DNA from: Pseudomonadota bacterium
GTDB lineage: Bacteria > Pseudomonadota > Alphaproteobacteria > Sphingomonadales > SMXR01
Length of the DNA: 53,790 nucleotides
Assembly: GCA_022566215.1 (NCBI GenBank)
Contig: JADFJJ010000001.1
Location: forward strand, 1-53,790
Direction of reading: 5' to 3'
A program made the position numbers and the translations under genes. Below the pieces are notes generated by a model. That model ran no database searches and was not told the origin of the DNA. It saw nothing but the letters and a program-made list of their open reading frames with translations. This document shows positions 1 to 10,159 of the stretch, piece by piece (the stretch's first letter is position 1; each line of letters opens with the position of its first letter).

Positions 1-482
1 AGTTTCAATCTCTCCGCCGCTGCGCACCCACATGGGTGACCGGATGTGGCGCAGGACGATCACACGGATCGGGGAGGGCATCGTGGCCGAAAAGAGGGCG
101 GTCTGTCGGTCCTTGGGTGAGTAGGATAGAATCCGATCAATGCTTGGCAAGAAGCCTATGTCCAGCATCTGATCGGCTTCATCCAACACCACCGTCCGAA
201 GCTTTCCCAACTGTAGAGTCTGGCGGCCCAGGTGGTCTAGCACCCGGCCCGGGGTCCCCACGACAATATGGGCTCCTCGATTAAGGTCGGCGATCTGTTT
301 GGAGATAGCGTGGCCGCCGTAGCAAGCCACAACCCCCAGACCACGAAATTGGGCCAGGCGGCTCAACTCATCACGGACCTGGACCGCCAACTCCCGAGTG
401 GGAACCAGCACCAGCCCCTGCACCTCGGTCAGGGCCATGTCCACCTGTTCAACCAGTGGGATGCCAAAGGCGGCCGTCTTTT
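1..482 (-). pseudogene. DEAD-box RNA helicase fragment, open at the left edge and cut at ~482
   Basis: Hand translation of the reverse complement gives ...KTAAFGIPLVEQVDMALTEVQGLVLVPTRELAVQVRDELSRLAQFRGLGVVACYGG...IVVGTPGRVLDHL...VVLDEADQMLDIGFLPSIDRIL...QTALFSATMPS. Motifs PTRELA, TPGR, DEAD and SAT are present. Homology stops abruptly inside motif I (GKT). Confidence 0.85.
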
Positions 483-840
483 GAACCGTGCCGGCGACGG
501 GGCGATTTATATCTTTACGGATGCGGATCAGGCCGTCTCGGCTTCCAAGAATTTCATGATCCGGTTAGACCAGTTTAACAAAGAGACCAACACGCTGCAG
601 TCCTCGTTTAAAGTCCGGATAGGTCTCAATACCGGCGAAGTCCTGGCGAATGCCACGCAGAAACATCCGGATGTTTTGAGTCAGGTTCTGGATATTGCCG
701 GCCATCTTCAAAAACAGGCGGAAGCGGGTGAAGTCCTCATTACGGAGAGCACCTTTAGACAGCTTATCGTAAATCAAGGCTTCCGGCCCAGAGAAGAGTT
801 GAAAGAAAATAACGAGTCTGTTTACTCCCTGGAAAAATGA
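470..840 (+). pseudogene. Class III adenylate/guanylate cyclase catalytic domain, C-terminal fragment
   Basis: GGRLLNRAGDGAIYIF...FKVRIGLNTGEVLANA...DVLSQVLDIAGHLQKQAEAGEVLITESTFRQL has the GDG and R(I)GL(N)xGEV features of class III cyclases. The N-terminal part is missing; the ORF upstream of ~470 is antisense to the helicase. Confidence 0.7.
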
Positions 841-846
841 TCCGTT

Positions 847-2211
847 TTAGAGTCGCGGATCCGTTTTCAGTTTGGATATTTCCAGGTCAGCCATGACCCC
901 GCGCGGGTCACGCCGGGCGAACAGCGCGGCACCGATGGCGCCGGTATAGATGCTGTCGTTGCCGATGTTAATAACCATGTCCCCGTAATTCTCAATCACC
1001 AGTTTTTTCAGCGCGGTGGTCGCCGCCTCGTTGCGGGCGACCCCACCGGTAAAGGTAAACTCGTTTGTCACCCCGCCGCTGCGCGCCAGCAACGACATCG
1101 CCCTCAGGATAATCGCCCGGTGCAGCCCGGCCAGGATGTCCTCGCGCGCCTCGCCAAGCGCCAGGCGCTCGCGCAGTTCCGCTCCGGCGAAGACCGTGCA
1201 GGTGGAATTGATCCTGACGGTCTTGGATGACTTCATCGCCAAGGGGCCGAGCTGGTGCACCCCCATATTCATTTCATCGGCGATATAGCCCAGGTAACGG
1301 CCACAACCGGCGGCACAGCGGTCGTTCATCTGAAAGGCCGTAACGATGCCCTCTTTATCAACCTGGATCGCTTTGGTGTCCTGGCCGCCGATATCCAGAA
1401 CGGTGCGGGTTCCCGGAAACATGAAATGAGCGCCGAGACCGTGGCAAAGTATTTCCGAGCGGATCTGCTGTTTGGCGAACGGTAGGGTCAACCGGCCGTA
1501 ACCGGTGCCGACCGTGTTGACCACGTTAAAGGTGGTGGAAATGGTTGCCGCAACCGCCTCGGTAATATCATCGGCAAACGGTGCAAAGCGCGGCGCCTGT
1601 ATCGTCTTGGTCCGGGCAAATTCCAGATATTCCTCATAGCCGCCAGCAAAACTGTGGCTTTCGGTGCGAAGGATGGCGCCATCGAACAGCCCGACCAGAC
1701 GGCCGAATGACAACCCGCGCTCCATACTGACCTGCTCGGCCAGCCGCATATAGGCGCTGCTGGCGAGATCGCGGAAAAAATCACTCTCGGAGCGTTTTTC
1801 GGGATCAAATTCATCATAAACTTCCCGTTCCATTTCGCTAAAGATGTAAGACAGCGCCTGGGTGAATTTCTCCGCCTCCGCTTCCGGGCTATTCCAGTGT
1901 TTTCTGGCCCCCAGGCACTCGCTCCGTAACGTTTCCAACTGGCGAAGATATTGCGCCAGGTGGTAATAGCAGGTAAGCCACTTCAACAGGCTTGAGCTAT
2001 GTTTGCCGACATGTTTTGACTGCTCCAAATGCTGGCCGAGCAAGGCAAAACGGGCATTGATCTCCGCTTCCTCGCGGGCGATCTGGCAGGCCAGTTCATA
2101 GTTGGAGCGGGAATTGGTGATGCCGCGCCCGAGCACCCGTTCCTGGTTATCTATAAACACCGCCTTGGTGGTGGTTGATCCCAGGTCGATGCCGATGTAA
2201 CAGCGGTCCAT
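847..2211 (-). CDS. bcrA: Benzoyl-CoA reductase ATPase subunit, large BcrA/BadF type
   Basis: 454 aa. IGIDLGSTTTKAVF, VLDIGGQDTKAI, MNDRCAAGCGRYL and STCTVFAGAE are typical of the BadF/BadG/BcrA/BcrD ATPase family; long insertion as in BcrA; follows BcrC/BcrB. Confidence 0.85.
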   Translation of the reverse strand: MDRCYIGIDLGSTTTKAVFIDNQERVLGRGITNSRSNYELACQIAREEAEINARFALLGQHLEQSKHVGKHSSSLLKWLTCYYHLAQYLRQLETLRSECLGARKHWNSPEAEAEKFTQALSYIFSEMEREVYDEFDPEKRSESDFFRDLASSAYMRLAEQVSMERGLSFGRLVGLFDGAILRTESHSFAGGYEEYLEFARTKTIQAPRFAPFADDITEAVAATISTTFNVVNTVGTGYGRLTLPFAKQQIRSEILCHGLGAHFMFPGTRTVLDIGGQDTKAIQVDKEGIVTAFQMNDRCAAGCGRYLGYIADEMNMGVHQLGPLAMKSSKTVRINSTCTVFAGAELRERLALGEAREDILAGLHRAIILRAMSLLARSGGVTNEFTFTGGVARNEAATTALKKLVIENYGDMVINIGNDSIYTGAIGAALFARRDPRGVMADLEISKLKTDPRL

Positions 2212-2214
2212 AAT

Positions 2215-3504
2215 TCAGGCTCCTGGGCGTTTGGTTTCAATCATCTGGAAATAGGATTCCAGGCGGTTCTTGATATTGGCCGCGCTGAAATAACGCGGGT
2301 CAACCAGGTCGGATTCGATAAAGACTCCGGCTTTGCCGGTGCGTTTTTCCAGTTCGCGCATTATCAGAAGCTGACCGGCGGAGAACGAGTTGCAGCTTTT
2401 GATCGAATGGATCATGAAGCCGTCAGCGGAAAAATCCTTGATGTATTTCTCGAGTATATCGACCCGTGCCGGCAGCGAGTGGTTGGTATAACAGCCCATG
2501 CAATATTCGCCCAGGCTCTCGAGCGGGCGCTCCGGGTCATGGCGGAAACCGTCCTCGAACAGCCCCCCAACTTTGGTATAGGTGGAGGCCACCATAACCA
2601 CCCCTTCATCGGTGAGGATTTTCCAGAAATCACGGAAGTTGGGCCATGACGGCGGCCCTTCGACAACGATCCGGTATTTCTGGTCGTTCAGCTCGCCCTC
2701 GGGCGTTACCGGGCCGAGCTTGTTTTTAATTCGGTAATTCACTTCAGCCTTGAGGGCCTTATAATAGTCCACACACTCCGGCAGGCCGCGAAACGCAGTA
2801 AAAATGGGGCCGATGTAAAACACCCCGCCGAAATAGGCATCGATCGGCGATGGCTTGTTCTTGGCCGAATTCCATACCTCCACCAGCAGGTCCTCGGCCT
2901 GTGCGGACAGGGCCAGCATTTCCTTCAGCCGGTCGCGATCAAACTTTTTGCCGGAAACCTTCTCCAGCGCCGGAACCACCACTTCCTCAAGCTGCCTGGT
3001 GACATAATCGCGCATTTCCGGGGTGATTTTACCCTCAGCCTGATAAGGCACCTGCAACAGGACGATCGGGCAGTCATATTCTTTCTTTAATATCTCGAAC
3101 CATTTGAGAAAGGTGAAACATCCGGTGTAGCTGAGCAACAGCAGGTCGGGTTTGGGCAAGGGCAGGCCAGTGGGGCCGATATTGCCTTTTTTCATCATCC
3201 CGATGTCACATTTGACATAGGCGCAGACATCTTCCGAGTGGCCAAATTTCTCAGCCTCCTGGATATAATCGCCGCTCATCTTGCGCATGCCGGATTGCAG
3301 CGCGTTGACCTCCGGGTGAACCGGCAGCATGTCAAAGGCCAGGATCAATTCGTTAAGATTGCCGGGAACGAAGGTATAGACCACCTTCTTGCCGTTCTCT
3401 GTAGCGCGCGCGAGATTTTCGAAATGGCCAGCGATCATTTCCTTTTGCATGATCATGCTGTCTTCTTTTTGAATTTTCTGCTGAACGTTCATTGGGACCC
3501 CCAC
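2215..3504 (-). CDS. bcrB: Benzoyl-CoA reductase subunit B-like (2-hydroxyacyl-CoA dehydratase subunit family)
   Basis: 429 aa. Contains PGNLNELILAFDMLPVHPE..., LLLSYTGCFTFLKWFE, YCMGCYTNHSLPARVD and HSIKSCNSFSAGQLLI; next to bcrC and bcrA. Confidence 0.85.
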   Translation of the reverse strand: MGVPMNVQQKIQKEDSMIMQKEMIAGHFENLARATENGKKVVYTFVPGNLNELILAFDMLPVHPEVNALQSGMRKMSGDYIQEAEKFGHSEDVCAYVKCDIGMMKKGNIGPTGLPLPKPDLLLLSYTGCFTFLKWFEILKKEYDCPIVLLQVPYQAEGKITPEMRDYVTRQLEEVVVPALEKVSGKKFDRDRLKEMLALSAQAEDLLVEVWNSAKNKPSPIDAYFGGVFYIGPIFTAFRGLPECVDYYKALKAEVNYRIKNKLGPVTPEGELNDQKYRIVVEGPPSWPNFRDFWKILTDEGVVMVASTYTKVGGLFEDGFRHDPERPLESLGEYCMGCYTNHSLPARVDILEKYIKDFSADGFMIHSIKSCNSFSAGQLLIMRELEKRTGKAGVFIESDLVDPRYFSAANIKNRLESYFQMIETKRPGA

Positions 3505-4646
3505 AGTTTAATGGAATCGGCAAAAGTGCCTGTCTGTTCTTTGATCACCTGAATTTGTCCGGTGTTCTCGGCGTATTTGAAGGCGGTGTAAGGGATGTTT
3601 TCCCGGGCCAGCACTTCCTGGATCATGGGCCGGTCCAAAAGCGCCGGATCACAGAAGCTGGGGGCGGCAAAGATCACCCCCTCGGCCTTCCGCTCACGCA
3701 CCTGCCTGACCAGGTAGTCCCCTTTACCTGGGCCCGGAACATAACGCGAAGCGGTCGCCACCGTTTCACCCAGATAGGCATCGGCCAGAGCCTCGATCGG
3801 TTTATCGCCAATGGCGATCGGCTCCAGCTGGTAACGATTTCCCAGGACCCAGTCATCATCAACGATAAAGCAGCCGCTGTTTTCCAGCGCCTTGACCAGG
3901 GTTAGCGGCGGCTGTTCGCAAAAGGTTCCAGTCACCACCACCCGGACATGGTCGCGCTCCGGCCGCTCACTGTTTGAGATGGCCGTAATATAATCCCGCA
4001 GCATTTTTGTGTGTTCGCCTACTTCCAGAATATTGGACGCGCGCATCAGCAAAAACAGCTCAGCGGTTTTGACCTTGTGCGGCATCTGGCTGCGGAGATC
4101 ATATAACTCGGTGATCAGGTGTCGGTTTTCATTGTAAAGCCCGAATGAGTGATTGAGCGCCTCCGGCGTGATCTTATTCCCTGAAATTTTTTCGAAAGCC
4201 TTTGCCATACCGGCAAGCTCGGTGAGATAAAATCTCCGCCCCTCGGCGCCGAAATTCTGAGGCATATCGAGATACTTGATGTATTTGCCCTCGAACATAA
4301 TTTGCCACATGCCACTCAGGTTACGGATCACATCGCAGATCGCCGGGAACAGCATGCCGTCCAGAAAATCAAGCCGTCCGGAGACCCCGAGCTCGATGGT
4401 TGAGCGGGGGATGCGGCAGATATAAGACTGGAAATAGGCATCTCCCCGGATGATCTCCAGGTTATCGCCGCCGCCCATGATCCCGACCGGCAGCATGCCG
4501 GCGGCATGGATCAATTCTCTCGGGGCGTAAACCGGCATAAAGCCAATCGCCCCGGCCTTGTTTTTCTCTTTCCAGTCCTTGACATAATTGAAATCAAGAT
4601 CATCGTAGAGGTCTTCACAGCGTTTTATGATGGTTTCCACTTTCAT
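3489..4646 (-). CDS. bcrC: Benzoyl-CoA reductase subunit C-like (2-hydroxyacyl-CoA dehydratase family)
   Basis: 385 aa. GFMPVYAPRELIHAAGMLPVGIMGGGDNLEIIRGDAYFQSYICRIPRSTIE is characteristic of the HgdB-like family; overlaps bcrB. Confidence 0.85.
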   Translation of the reverse strand: MKVETIIKRCEDLYDDLDFNYVKDWKEKNKAGAIGFMPVYAPRELIHAAGMLPVGIMGGGDNLEIIRGDAYFQSYICRIPRSTIELGVSGRLDFLDGMLFPAICDVIRNLSGMWQIMFEGKYIKYLDMPQNFGAEGRRFYLTELAGMAKAFEKISGNKITPEALNHSFGLYNENRHLITELYDLRSQMPHKVKTAELFLLMRASNILEVGEHTKMLRDYITAISNSERPERDHVRVVVTGTFCEQPPLTLVKALENSGCFIVDDDWVLGNRYQLEPIAIGDKPIEALADAYLGETVATASRYVPGPGKGDYLVRQVRERKAEGVIFAAPSFCDPALLDRPMIQEVLARENIPYTAFKYAENTGQIQVIKEQTGTFADSIKLWGSQ

Positions 4647-4658
4647 TTTTTTCTCCGC

Positions 4659-5252
4659 TTACCCAGCCGCACAGCCTTCGGTGAAGGTGCGGAAAATATC
4701 GTCCGCCAAATCCTCCGGGGTGCCGTGAGCGCCGCTTGAATACCAGCCGAAAATCCAGTTCATCATGCCGAACAGCAAATAGGTTTTGCGCGCCAGTTCC
4801 ACCTCGCTCAGACCAGACCCGCGGGCCTCGGCAATGTAAGCCTGAACAATTTCCTGAACATTTTGGCGGTAAACCTCCTTGAGCCGGTTGATCTCCCGGC
4901 CCCGGTCCTTACTCAATTCAAGGGTGCCGAACATCATCACCCGCATTTCATCCAGGTGGTCGACGAAAAACCCGATATGTCTGTTGATCAGGCCCTTGAG
5001 CATTTCAGTCGGCCCAAACCCGGCCTCGCGCAGGTCCTCAGCCAAGTCCAGAAGCGAGCTAAAGCCCCGCTTGTTGATCAGGTACAACAGGTCCTCCTTG
5101 CCTTCGAAATAATGGTAAAGACCCGACAGGCTGCGCCCGGTTACCTCGGCCAGGTCACGCATACTGGTGCCGTGGTAACCACGGTGCGCCATTAAGCGCG
5201 CGGACCTTATCAGAATTTCGTCCAGGTTCGGGTTGGGGTTGGTCTCAAGCAT
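4659..5252 (-). CDS. TetR family transcriptional regulator (start taken at MLETNPNPN)
   Basis: N-terminal HTH: ILIRSARLMAHRGYHGTSMRDLAEVTGRSLSGLYHYFEGKEDLLY. Confidence 0.9.
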   Translation of the reverse strand: MLETNPNPNLDEILIRSARLMAHRGYHGTSMRDLAEVTGRSLSGLYHYFEGKEDLLYLINKRGFSSLLDLAEDLREAGFGPTEMLKGLINRHIGFFVDHLDEMRVMMFGTLELSKDRGREINRLKEVYRQNVQEIVQAYIAEARGSGLSEVELARKTYLLFGMMNWIFGWYSSGAHGTPEDLADDIFRTFTEGCAAG

Positions 5253-6021
5253 GTTTCCACTCCGGTTTGCGTTTTTCCAAAAAAGCCGCGATGCCTTCAT
5301 TGGCATCATGGCTGGCCATCAGGTCATCCAGATAAAGGCGTTCCAGATCGCCAATGTGTTCATTGTAATAGCGGACCAGGGCCCACCGCGCGGCCTTATG
5401 TGCTATGCGCAAGGAGCTGGCGCTCTTGGGGCAGATCTGGTTTTCGATAAAGTCCGCCAAGACATTGTCCAACTTCCCAGTTGGGGCCAGCGTATCGACA
5501 AATCCGGCCCGGTGCAGGGCCTTGGCGCCCATCCCGTCTCCGGTCAGAACCAGCCGGTTGGCGCGGGCGCTACCCACCGTCCAGGGCAGTAAAAGCGCCG
5601 CCACCGGCGGAAAGACCCCCAGTTTAATCTCCGGCACGGCGAAGTTTGCGCTCTCATCGGCGATCACAAAGGTGCAGGCCAGTGCTATCTCGAACCCGCC
5701 GCCCAGACACTGGCCGGACACTTTGGCAAGGGTCGGAACCGGATGGTCCAGAATCTTACCGATCAGGCGATGAAAGGCCGGCAACATATCACCAACCTGG
5801 TCACGCTGGTGTTCCTCGACACTGGCGCCGAAACAAAAATTCTTACCGGCTCCCTGAAAGACGATCAGCTTGCGTCCTGCCTCAGTTCTCTCCAGCTCCA
5901 GCCGGTCCTCAATTTCAGCCATCATCCGGGCGGTCAGGATATTGGCGGGTGGGGCGTCAAGCGTGATTTCACACACCTGGCCGTCAAACAGCTCCCGAAT
6001 TTTTATGGTCTGATACCTCAC
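5245..6021 (-). CDS. dch: Crotonase-family hydratase, probable cyclohexa-1,5-diene-1-carbonyl-CoA hydratase
   Basis: 258 aa crotonase fold (GAGKNFCFGASVEEH...VSGQCLGGGFEIALACTFVIADE); sits between oah/had and bcr genes. Confidence 0.8.
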   Translation of the reverse strand: MRYQTIKIRELFDGQVCEITLDAPPANILTARMMAEIEDRLELERTEAGRKLIVFQGAGKNFCFGASVEEHQRDQVGDMLPAFHRLIGKILDHPVPTLAKVSGQCLGGGFEIALACTFVIADESANFAVPEIKLGVFPPVAALLLPWTVGSARANRLVLTGDGMGAKALHRAGFVDTLAPTGKLDNVLADFIENQICPKSASSLRIAHKAARWALVRYYNEHIGDLERLYLDDLMASHDANEGIAAFLEKRKPEWKHA

Positions 6022-6024
6022 AGC

Positions 6025-7119
6025 TTATCCTTTCGGCATGATCTTTTCGAACAGGCGTTCGTCCCACGGAGCGGCTTTGGCCAGCTCGCGCCTCAGCCTT
6101 AAGAAATCCACCTCGCGGTTATGACGCGGCCCCTCATTGAAGGCGCGGAAACCGGCCTTGCCTTCGGTCATCATGTTGAGCGCCAGCCACGAGCGGTTGG
6201 TCTCACAGTTCTTAAGCCAATGCTCCAGTTTCTTTTTGCGCAGGGATTCAAGAGTTTTGTTCAAGCAATCGGGCATGGTCAACGCAAGACGGTAGGCAAA
6301 TCCATTGACCTCGGCGTCCAGCAGACTTTGATCGACCGTGCATTCGGCGGCCACCTTTTTGGCCTCCGCGCGGGCCTCGCCGGTCTTGAACGCGCCATAG
6401 CTGGGGTTGCCCCAGGCGTCAAAAGGTTCCGTCCCGATAAACGGATTGGAGATAAACTCGCCCCGAGCGTCTTTCAACACCGGCACGATCTTGTTGATCA
6501 ATCCCAAATGTACCGCCGCATGAGCCGACCATGGTTCGCACAAGGTGCAGCTTTCAATGGCATGGCCGATGCCGACAAAAAGATGCAGAAAGTCGGTCGC
6601 ACCGCCGTCCGGAGCTGAGCCGTGCTTGGGGCCGGCTTGGCCGAAACGCGCGGTATCGGCGGCAATAGTGTAATCGCAAGCCATGCCGATTTCCTGACCG
6701 CCCCCAACCCTGAGCCCGTTGACCCGGTTAATGACCGGTTTGTCACAGGTCAGGATGCCAGTGACCATGTCGTTAAAGAGACGCATGTACTGTTTGTATT
6801 CTTGCGGATTACCGGCGTAATATTCGGCGTATTCCTTGGTGTTGCCCCCGCTGCAAAATGCCTTGTCTCCCATGGCTGTAAAAACCACTGCGACCACCGA
6901 ACGGTCGCATGACGCTTGACGAAAAGCGAGAATGATCTCTTTGATCATTTCGGTGGTATAGGAGTTGAACTGGGCCTCGTTGTTGAGCACGATCCAGAAA
7001 TTATAAAGTCCCTTTACTGTCTTTCCTTCACCGTCCAGCAACGGGCGTTTTTCAGCGGTAATTTCATTGTACTCGGGGTCCTTTATCAAATGATGGTTCT
7101 TCATGTTTCCACTCCTCAA
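6025..7119 (-). CDS. oah: 6-oxocyclohex-1-ene-1-carbonyl-CoA hydrolase
   Basis: 364 aa crotonase-family protein: NNEAQFNSYTTEMIKEIILAFRQASCDRSVVAVVFTAMGDKAFCSGGNTKEYAEYYAGNPQEYKQYMRLFNDMV; neighbours dch and had. Confidence 0.88.
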   Translation of the reverse strand: MRSGNMKNHHLIKDPEYNEITAEKRPLLDGEGKTVKGLYNFWIVLNNEAQFNSYTTEMIKEIILAFRQASCDRSVVAVVFTAMGDKAFCSGGNTKEYAEYYAGNPQEYKQYMRLFNDMVTGILTCDKPVINRVNGLRVGGGQEIGMACDYTIAADTARFGQAGPKHGSAPDGGATDFLHLFVGIGHAIESCTLCEPWSAHAAVHLGLINKIVPVLKDARGEFISNPFIGTEPFDAWGNPSYGAFKTGEARAEAKKVAAECTVDQSLLDAEVNGFAYRLALTMPDCLNKTLESLRKKKLEHWLKNCETNRSWLALNMMTEGKAGFRAFNEGPRHNREVDFLRLRRELAKAAPWDERLFEKIMPKG

Positions 7120-7121
7120 AT

Positions 7122-8189
7122 TTAATGCCCTGGTGCCAGAATGGCCCGGCGCTCAAGCTTGTGAGCAACAGCCAGAGCCACCACTTCATTGATCTGGTCC
7201 AATGGGTGGATTTCGATATTGTCGGCCAAGTTGATCTTTCGCGTCAGGACGTCACCCACCACCACCGGGTAGTGCCGGGGAGAACACCCCCAGTTGCCGA
7301 AAAGAGAGGCATCAAAAGCCATCACGTTCGACAGCCGGAGTGAAATCTTCTCCATGGTAAAGCCGATGATGCTGACCGACCCGGCGAAGCTCAGCAGCGC
7401 AAAGGCCGCGCTTTGGCCGCCGGCGCTGCCGCTGGCCTCATATACTTTCCACTGGGTGCCGGGCAGCTTTTGTTCCTTGACCAGGGCGCGGACGGTTTTT
7501 TTCAACTCCCGCTCATCCCGGCCCTTGCTGCAGATGGTGAAATCTGCGCCTTGCTTTTCAGCAACCGCCAGCTTGGCGGCATCGACATCGATTGCGATCA
7601 CGGTGGCGCCGGCGTTTTTGGCGTGCTGGACCATATAAAGCCCGATCCCACCGGTGCCGATAACGATTGCCAGATCTCCTGCTTTTAGACCTGATCTCAC
7701 CATTGCCTGATAGGGGGTGGTGATGGCATCGGCGACAACCGACAGCTGCGCCAGGTCAAAGCCTTCCAGATCGTCGGGCAATTGGCACAGCGACCGTCCT
7801 GGCACCACCACATGGCTGGCAAACCCGCCGTTAAAGTCGTTTCCCGGCATTTCCTGGTGGCGGCAGATATTGTCGCGCCCGGCCAAGCACAACTCACATT
7901 CCCCACACGGCAGGACCGCCGGGACAATCACCCGTGTTTCAAGTTTGTCCTGATAATGCGCCCCGGCGGCGATCACAGCGCCGCTGATCTCATGACCCAG
8001 CACCAGCGGCAGATCGTGCTTGGTGCGCACATCGCCGGACATAAAAGCCAAATCGGTATGGCACAGGCCACACCCGGCGACCTCGACCACTACCTGATCG
8101 TCGGCCAAGGCATCAATGGTAAATTCCCGCCGCTCCAGAGCTTCGCCTGGAGTGCAAAGAAAATATCCGTAAGCCTTTATCTTGTCCAA
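7122..8189 (-). CDS. had: 6-hydroxycyclohex-1-ene-1-carbonyl-CoA dehydrogenase (zinc-type MDR)
   Basis: 355 aa. CGLCHTDLAFMSGDV, LGHEISGAV, CGECELCLAGRDNIC and GTGGIGLY; position in the benzoyl-CoA operon. Confidence 0.85.
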   Translation of the reverse strand: MDKIKAYGYFLCTPGEALERREFTIDALADDQVVVEVAGCGLCHTDLAFMSGDVRTKHDLPLVLGHEISGAVIAAGAHYQDKLETRVIVPAVLPCGECELCLAGRDNICRHQEMPGNDFNGGFASHVVVPGRSLCQLPDDLEGFDLAQLSVVADAITTPYQAMVRSGLKAGDLAIVIGTGGIGLYMVQHAKNAGATVIAIDVDAAKLAVAEKQGADFTICSKGRDERELKKTVRALVKEQKLPGTQWKVYEASGSAGGQSAAFALLSFAGSVSIIGFTMEKISLRLSNVMAFDASLFGNWGCSPRHYPVVVGDVLTRKINLADNIEIHPLDQINEVVALAVAHKLERRAILAPGH

Positions 8190-8235
8190 AACGCTGCCTC
8201 CTATATGGTCACTAAAGGCACTGGTGTTTGAAACC

Positions 8236-8249
8236 CGAACGATCGTTCG
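8236..8249. promoter_or_regulatory. Perfect 14-bp palindrome CGAACGATCGTTCG, candidate TetR operator upstream of had
   Basis: Self-complementary sequence in the had upstream region; a tetR gene lies in the downstream operon. Confidence 0.5.
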
Positions 8250-8351
8250 TTCTTTTTATGTTTAATACATTTCATGACCAAGTGCAAATCCTTTAGTTGA
8301 TTAAATATAAAGTCCCGGTATTCCTTTAATTTTTTCTCTTTTTCCACTCTT

Positions 8352-10112
8352 TCATTGGATCACCATCACCCCTGGCCCGCCCTGGTAAAGGCACGTTACC
8401 AGACCGGCGCGCCGCTCAAGCACCGCCCGCTGGCTGATGTATCCCTTGTCGGTAATTTCATTGGCATCGACATTCGGCGGCTCGGCCAGCAACAGAACCC
8501 GCCCGATCCGGGTGCTCGAGCCCGGGTTTTTGCGGTTATAGGCGGCAAGCCCTCGGCACAGTATTTTTTGCACCTTAATTTCAGCGATAACCTGATCTAG
8601 TGAGGTATCAGAATCCAGACCGGCAACCTTGGCGGCTGCCTCGATATTGGGAAAAATTAGCAGACCCACTTCGTCCCGGTCATGACCGGTGACCACGGCG
8701 TCCTGGATAATCGGCGCCCCGGCGGAGATGGCCTTGATACGCAGCTCACCAACATTTACCCACGAACCCGTCATAAGCTTGAAATCCTCGGCGATCCGGC
8801 CATCAAACACCAAGCCCTTTGAGGGATCGTCCGGATCGGCGAACTTGACCGCGTCGCCGATTTTATAAAACCCGTCCTCATCGATGACCTCGGCAAAAAG
8901 ATCAGGGTCTTTATAATACCCGGGAGTTACGTTGGGGCCGCGGACGCGAACCTCCAGTTTACCGCCGTTAGGCACCAGCTTAAGCTCTGATCCCGGGACC
9001 GGCAGACCGATCACCCCGGCCTTGTCGACTGGGAAGTGAACCGAGGTTACTAGCGGCGCGGTTTCGGTCGAGCCCCAGGCGGCGGTCATCGGGATCTTTT
9101 TTCCACAGCTTCCCAGGGACAGTTTTTCCAGCCGTTCCCACAGCTTCTGCGGCAAGGCGGCGGCGGCGTAAAAAATCATATCGAGCCTGGAAAAGAAGTG
9201 ATCACGCAAATCCTGGTCCTGCTCCAGATAGGGAAGCAACATGGCATAACCGCTCGGGACATTGAAATAAGCCGTCGGCGCGACCTCGCGGAGATTGGCG
9301 ACCGAGCGGGAAAACAGGGCCGGGGTTGGTTTGCCCGCGTCAATATAAAGCGTCCCGCCGTTGCGCAGGATCATATTGAAATTATGATTGCCGCCAAAGG
9401 TATGGTTCCACGGCAGCCAGTCCAGCAGCACCGGCGGCCGTTTGGCGACAAACGGCCAAACCTGGGCCATCGCCTGCTGGTTGGAGCAAAGCATCCGATG
9501 GGTATTGAGCACCCCCTTAGGTTTGCCGGTAGAGCCCGAAGTGAACAATATCTTGGCAACCGTATCGGGGCCGACTTTAGCAAGGGCTTTTTCTACCAAC
9601 GGTGTCGGGACTGTCTCTTCCAGTGCAGCAAAGTCTTTATCGGCGACCACCTCGACACCGGCAAGATCAAGCGCGCCGAGCGCTTTTGAATAGGACTTTC
9701 CGTTCGCCGCATATATCAGCCCCGGCTGGATCAGGTTGAAAATATAGCGAAGTTTTCCGAAATCATCCGAGAGCAGCGAATAGGCTGGTGAAACCGGCAC
9801 AGCCGGGACGCCGATATACATGGCCGCCAGTTGCAAAAGTCCGTTTTCGATACTGTTTTCCGACAAAATCATGACCGGACGTTCCACCTCAAGGTCCCGG
9901 TCGAGAAGCGCTTGGGCGATGGAGCGAACCCGCTGAAGGGTGTTCCGATAGGATATTTTCTGCCAGTGATTGGCCGCATCCCGCTCAGCCAGAAAGGTCC
10001 GGCCGGGGGCTTTTTCAGCCCAGTATTTCAGGTATTCCAGCAGGTGTTTGGCATAAGGCTCCAGCGCCACCGGCGAGCGCACAATAAGCCGCCCGCCGCT
10101 CAAGCTTTTCAC
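8352..10112 (-). CDS. Feruloyl-CoA synthetase-like acyl-CoA ligase (true start probably further upstream)
   Basis: 586 aa ANL enzyme: [58 protein letters not shown]. The frame stays open and homologous upstream ([15 protein letters not shown]), so the start may overlap the thiolase gene. Confidence 0.8.
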   Translation of the reverse strand: MKSLSGGRLIVRSPVALEPYAKHLLEYLKYWAEKAPGRTFLAERDAANHWQKISYRNTLQRVRSIAQALLDRDLEVERPVMILSENSIENGLLQLAAMYIGVPAVPVSPAYSLLSDDFGKLRYIFNLIQPGLIYAANGKSYSKALGALDLAGVEVVADKDFAALEETVPTPLVEKALAKVGPDTVAKILFTSGSTGKPKGVLNTHRMLCSNQQAMAQVWPFVAKRPPVLLDWLPWNHTFGGNHNFNMILRNGGTLYIDAGKPTPALFSRSVANLREVAPTAYFNVPSGYAMLLPYLEQDQDLRDHFFSRLDMIFYAAAALPQKLWERLEKLSLGSCGKKIPMTAAWGSTETAPLVTSVHFPVDKAGVIGLPVPGSELKLVPNGGKLEVRVRGPNVTPGYYKDPDLFAEVIDEDGFYKIGDAVKFADPDDPSKGLVFDGRIAEDFKLMTGSWVNVGELRIKAISAGAPIIQDAVVTGHDRDEVGLLIFPNIEAAAKVAGLDSDTSLDQVIAEIKVQKILCRGLAAYNRKNPGSSTRIGRVLLLAEPPNVDANEITDKGYISQRAVLERRAGLVTCLYQGGPGVMVIQ

Positions 10113-10159
10113 CTCAACCAGCGGGGGCGCGAAATCCGGTATGGTCCGTGGGGTATCGA

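Noticed and set aside
36-284. 82-aa + strand ORF at the left edge
   Set aside because: Antisense to the DEAD-box helicase motifs, which are convincing on the - strand.
8298-8311. Possible FNR half-site TTGATTAAATATAA upstream of had
   Set aside because: Only the left half matches TTGAT-N4-ATCAA; the right half has three mismatches.
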